A stretch of DNA of 64,000 bases, from positions 46,433 through 110,432 of the forward strand of contig DASPTQ010000124.1 of NCBI GenBank assembly GCA_035623335.1, in the 5' to 3' direction. Numbering within the stretch: the stretch's first letter is position 1; every line of letters begins with the position of its first letter. The position numbers and the translations under genes are program-made. The stretch comes from JAFAGX01 sp035623335. GTDB taxonomy: Bacteria > Acidobacteriota > Terriglobia > Terriglobales > Acidobacteriaceae. The notes under the pieces were generated by a model that saw only the letters and a program-made list of their open reading frames with translations, had not been told where the DNA came from and made no database searches. Positions 62,245-64,000 of the stretch are shown here, one piece after another.

Positions 62245-63750
62245 TCAACTGCGATGGAACGGGCAGTGGCTTCCGAGCGGCCGCGTTTTCCCTACACTGC
62301 CTGACGAAGCGAGCGCCGGTACCCTCTCGCAATTGACGAACATGCGGTTTTGCTCCGTTTTCTGCCGCAACATGACCCGCATGGGCATCCCGTTCTTGGG
62401 AAGCAAGAACATGCGCGCCGATGGTTCCGGTTCAAAGCCTGGGTCGAGCTCGAAGTGGGCGGCGCGCACAAACGTGGCCAGCATGATGGTCGCCTCGAGC
62501 ATCGCGAACGAAGCTCCGATACAGACCCGCGGGCCAGCCCCAAACGGCATGTATTGGTAGCGGCTCGGTTTGCACGGGTTGTCGGGAGAAAAGCGATTGG
62601 GATCGAAACGATCTGGATCCTCCCAAAAGCCCCGGTGACGATGGATGGCATAAATCGGAATGAACCCTAGGGTACCCTTGGGAACCGTGACACCGTCGAA
62701 TTCGACGTCGTCGACGATATCGCGCACGATCACGGGCGCAGTGGGAAAGAGGCGCAACGACTCCTTTAAGACCTGCTGGACTGTGACCAACTGAGCGACG
62801 TGCGCGGAGCTGACCGGCCCTTCTCCGACGACCCGGGACACTTCCTCGAGGATCCGCGCTTCCCATTCCGGACTTCGCGCGATCAGATACAGCGTCCACG
62901 TCAGGGCGAACGCCGTGGTATCAAAGCCGGCGATTAGGAAGGACAGGATGTTGTCGGCCAGCAACTGATTGGACATGCTCTGCCCGGTTTCGGCATCGGA
63001 TGCCCGCAGCAAACGCGCTAGGAGATCATCGCCGCTGGCAGTCTCCTCGCGCCGCATTTTCACCAGTTCCGCAACCACCGCTCGCAGGCGGGTTTCGTGG
63101 GCTCGCATCGCCTTTCCGCCAGGGCGCGGCAGCCCATGAGGAAGACCCAGCAAGCGGTAGATGATCCACCAGTTCGCTCCCCGGTAATAACCCGCGTGGC
63201 CCTTCTCGATGGCACGCAACATCGTCTCGGCGCCGCCGGCCAACATCGTGTTGGAGATGACATGAAAGGCGGCGCGCAACATGTCCCGGTTAATGGTATG
63301 CACCGCTCCGGGCGAGACTGAGCGCCACTTGGTAACGGCTGCTTCGGCTGCGGCGGTCATGATGGGGCCGTACTCGAGCAGGGAGTCGTGATGAAACAAC
63401 GGCGCAGCCGCGCTTCGCTGCCACCGCCACTCCCGCCCTTCCACCGAGATCATGGCCTTGCCAAACATCGGCTTGAGCACATCCACTTGTAGCCCGCCTT
63501 TGGGGAACTCCGAGTGACGGCTGAGCAGCGCGGTCTTCACCAGTTCGGGGCCGGTGAAGAAGGCGATGCGGGGCGGTCCGGGGGCGATTACGAGCGGTTC
63601 CCGGTAGGCCTGCTCGGGGATGATCTCCAGATTGTTACTGAGCAGCTTGGTCACGTTAAAGGGAAAACGCAGGGGCTTCCGAGATGGTTCGACTCTGGGC
63701 GGGTAAAACGGCCGATCGGCTGCGGTTTGGATCGATGTGAACATAGGCAT
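62245..63750 (-). CDS. Cytochrome P450
   Basis: 501 residues. Hallmarks in order are AGFDTTAFALTWTLYL (I-helix oxygen-binding, near 280), KESLRLFP (K-helix ExxR near 330), and FGAGPRVCIGASFAML with the heme Cys near 425. It is not a membrane-anchored eukaryotic type; no N-terminal transmembrane helix is evident. After a normal end near VMLRQK, about 30 extra residues (NRMFVNCERVPALASSGSVG) follow, perhaps because the original stop was lost. The fatty-acid hydroxylase gene is 9 bp upstream in the same operon. Confidence 0.92.
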   Translation of the reverse strand: MPMFTSIQTAADRPFYPPRVEPSRKPLRFPFNVTKLLSNNLEIIPEQAYREPLVIAPGPPRIAFFTGPELVKTALLSRHSEFPKGGLQVDVLKPMFGKAMISVEGREWRWQRSAAAPLFHHDSLLEYGPIMTAAAEAAVTKWRSVSPGAVHTINRDMLRAAFHVISNTMLAGGAETMLRAIEKGHAGYYRGANWWIIYRLLGLPHGLPRPGGKAMRAHETRLRAVVAELVKMRREETASGDDLLARLLRASDAETGQSMSNQLLADNILSFLIAGFDTTAFALTWTLYLIARSPEWEARILEEVSRVVGEGPVSSAHVAQLVTVQQVLKESLRLFPTAPVIVRDIVDDVEFDGVTVPKGTLGFIPIYAIHRHRGFWEDPDRFDPNRFSPDNPCKPSRYQYMPFGAGPRVCIGASFAMLEATIMLATFVRAAHFELDPGFEPEPSARMFLLPKNGMPMRVMLRQKTEQNRMFVNCERVPALASSGSVGKTRPLGSHCPFHRS

Positions 63751-63759
63751 AGAACCTCC

Positions 63760-64000
63760 CTACTTCGAAACGTGAGCCAAGGGCAGAACCTTTTCGCTCA
63801 GCCTCCTAAGTGGTCTTCTTTCCTGGGAAACTCGATCGTAGAGCGGCTCGTAGTCTTCCCACTCGGTCTTCAAGAGCCGATCCAGAATGCGCGTACCCAG
63901 CCCGTAATTGCCGGTGTATCGCGAATGGTGCAGCGAGTGGTAGGTAGTACTCGTGATCACCTTCCCGAGCCAACGATTGTAGTGTTGCGATTTGAGTTCA
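63760..64000 (-). CDS. Fatty acid hydroxylase/sterol desaturase family protein, N-terminus beyond window
   Basis: The frame enters from the right edge and ends at 63760, showing 80 C-terminal residues. STTYHSLHHSRYTGNYGLGT contains the HxxHH box of the family, followed by RILDRLLKTEWEDYEPLYDR. The family uses a di-iron centre to hydroxylate or desaturate lipids and carotenoids. The remaining histidine boxes are out of view. With P450 9 bp away, a shared pathway of lipid modification is likely. Confidence 0.85.
   Translation of the reverse strand, partial: ELKSQHYNRWLGKVITSTTYHSLHHSRYTGNYGLGTRILDRLLKTEWEDYEPLYDRVSQERRPLRRLSEKVLPLAHVSK

Noticed and set aside
1..64000. tRNA, rRNA and CRISPR arrays
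   Set aside because: No cloverleaf-like genes or regular spaced repeats were noticed by reading intergenic regions; a tRNAscan-type run could still find something missed.

Overview
The window looks like chromosomal DNA from an Acidobacteriota bacterium, judged from gene content and not from a marker gene. The evidence is high G+C, a Ser/Thr kinase fused to a PD40-type beta-propeller, an Oar-like TonB-dependent receptor with an N-terminal carboxypeptidase-regulatory-like domain, many secreted amidohydrolases, a B12-dependent ribonucleotide reductase, a two-domain ThyX and several DinB/DUF4097/Ig-type exported proteins. No rRNA, tRNA, CRISPR array or complete prophage was seen. Coding density is high. 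The looser areas are 19.7-21.2 kb, 44.2-45.0 kb and 55.6-62.2 kb.

Layout. 0-5 kb: a dipeptidyl-peptidase III-like protein cut by the left edge, a SurA-type foldase, a YhaM-like OB/HD exoribonuclease and a Kbl-type PLP enzyme. 5-8 kb: a pyrimidine cluster pyrR-pyrB-pyrC on the minus strand. 8-15.5 kb: zinc-ribbon membrane protein, lipoprotein, NagZ-like GH3, GAF protein, miaA and small exported proteins. 15.7-19.7 kb: class II ribonucleotide reductase nrdJ interrupted by a 371-residue LAGLIDADG intein, with a long leader that contains a candidate NrdR box. 21-32.5 kb: amine-oxidase-like flavoprotein, superoxide dismutase, TonB receptor, PilZ protein, amidohydrolase, kinase and serine hydrolase.

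32.5-43.2 kb is the most unusual region. A minus-strand set of tricarboxylate enzymes (degenerate HD protein, MmgE/PrpD, Lys4-type fused homoaconitase, isocitrate/homoisocitrate-type dehydrogenase, CitD-CitE fusion, CitF) is interrupted by a plus-strand serine recombinase with hairpins around it. Together these could dehydrate, rehydrate, oxidatively decarboxylate and cleave a citrate-like acid. The true substrate is not known, and the citrate-lyase maturation genes are absent here.

45-48.5 kb holds a purine salvage set: an exported SAM hydrolase (SAM to adenosine plus methionine), an exported adenosine deaminase and a purine nucleoside phosphorylase. 48.5-56 kb is mostly housekeeping (HU protein, sppA, purM, thyX-like, fabG, GNAT, dienelactone hydrolase) and ends with a small XRE regulator whose promoter contains a palindromic operator. 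56-62 kb contains decayed genes: a TPR-protein tail abutting a cyclase fragment, an alpha/beta hydrolase with two frameshifts, and a possible patatin tail. These lie among intact VOC, amidohydrolase and P1-peptidase genes. The window ends with a cytochrome P450 and the C-terminal part of a fatty-acid-hydroxylase-family protein, tightly linked on the minus strand.
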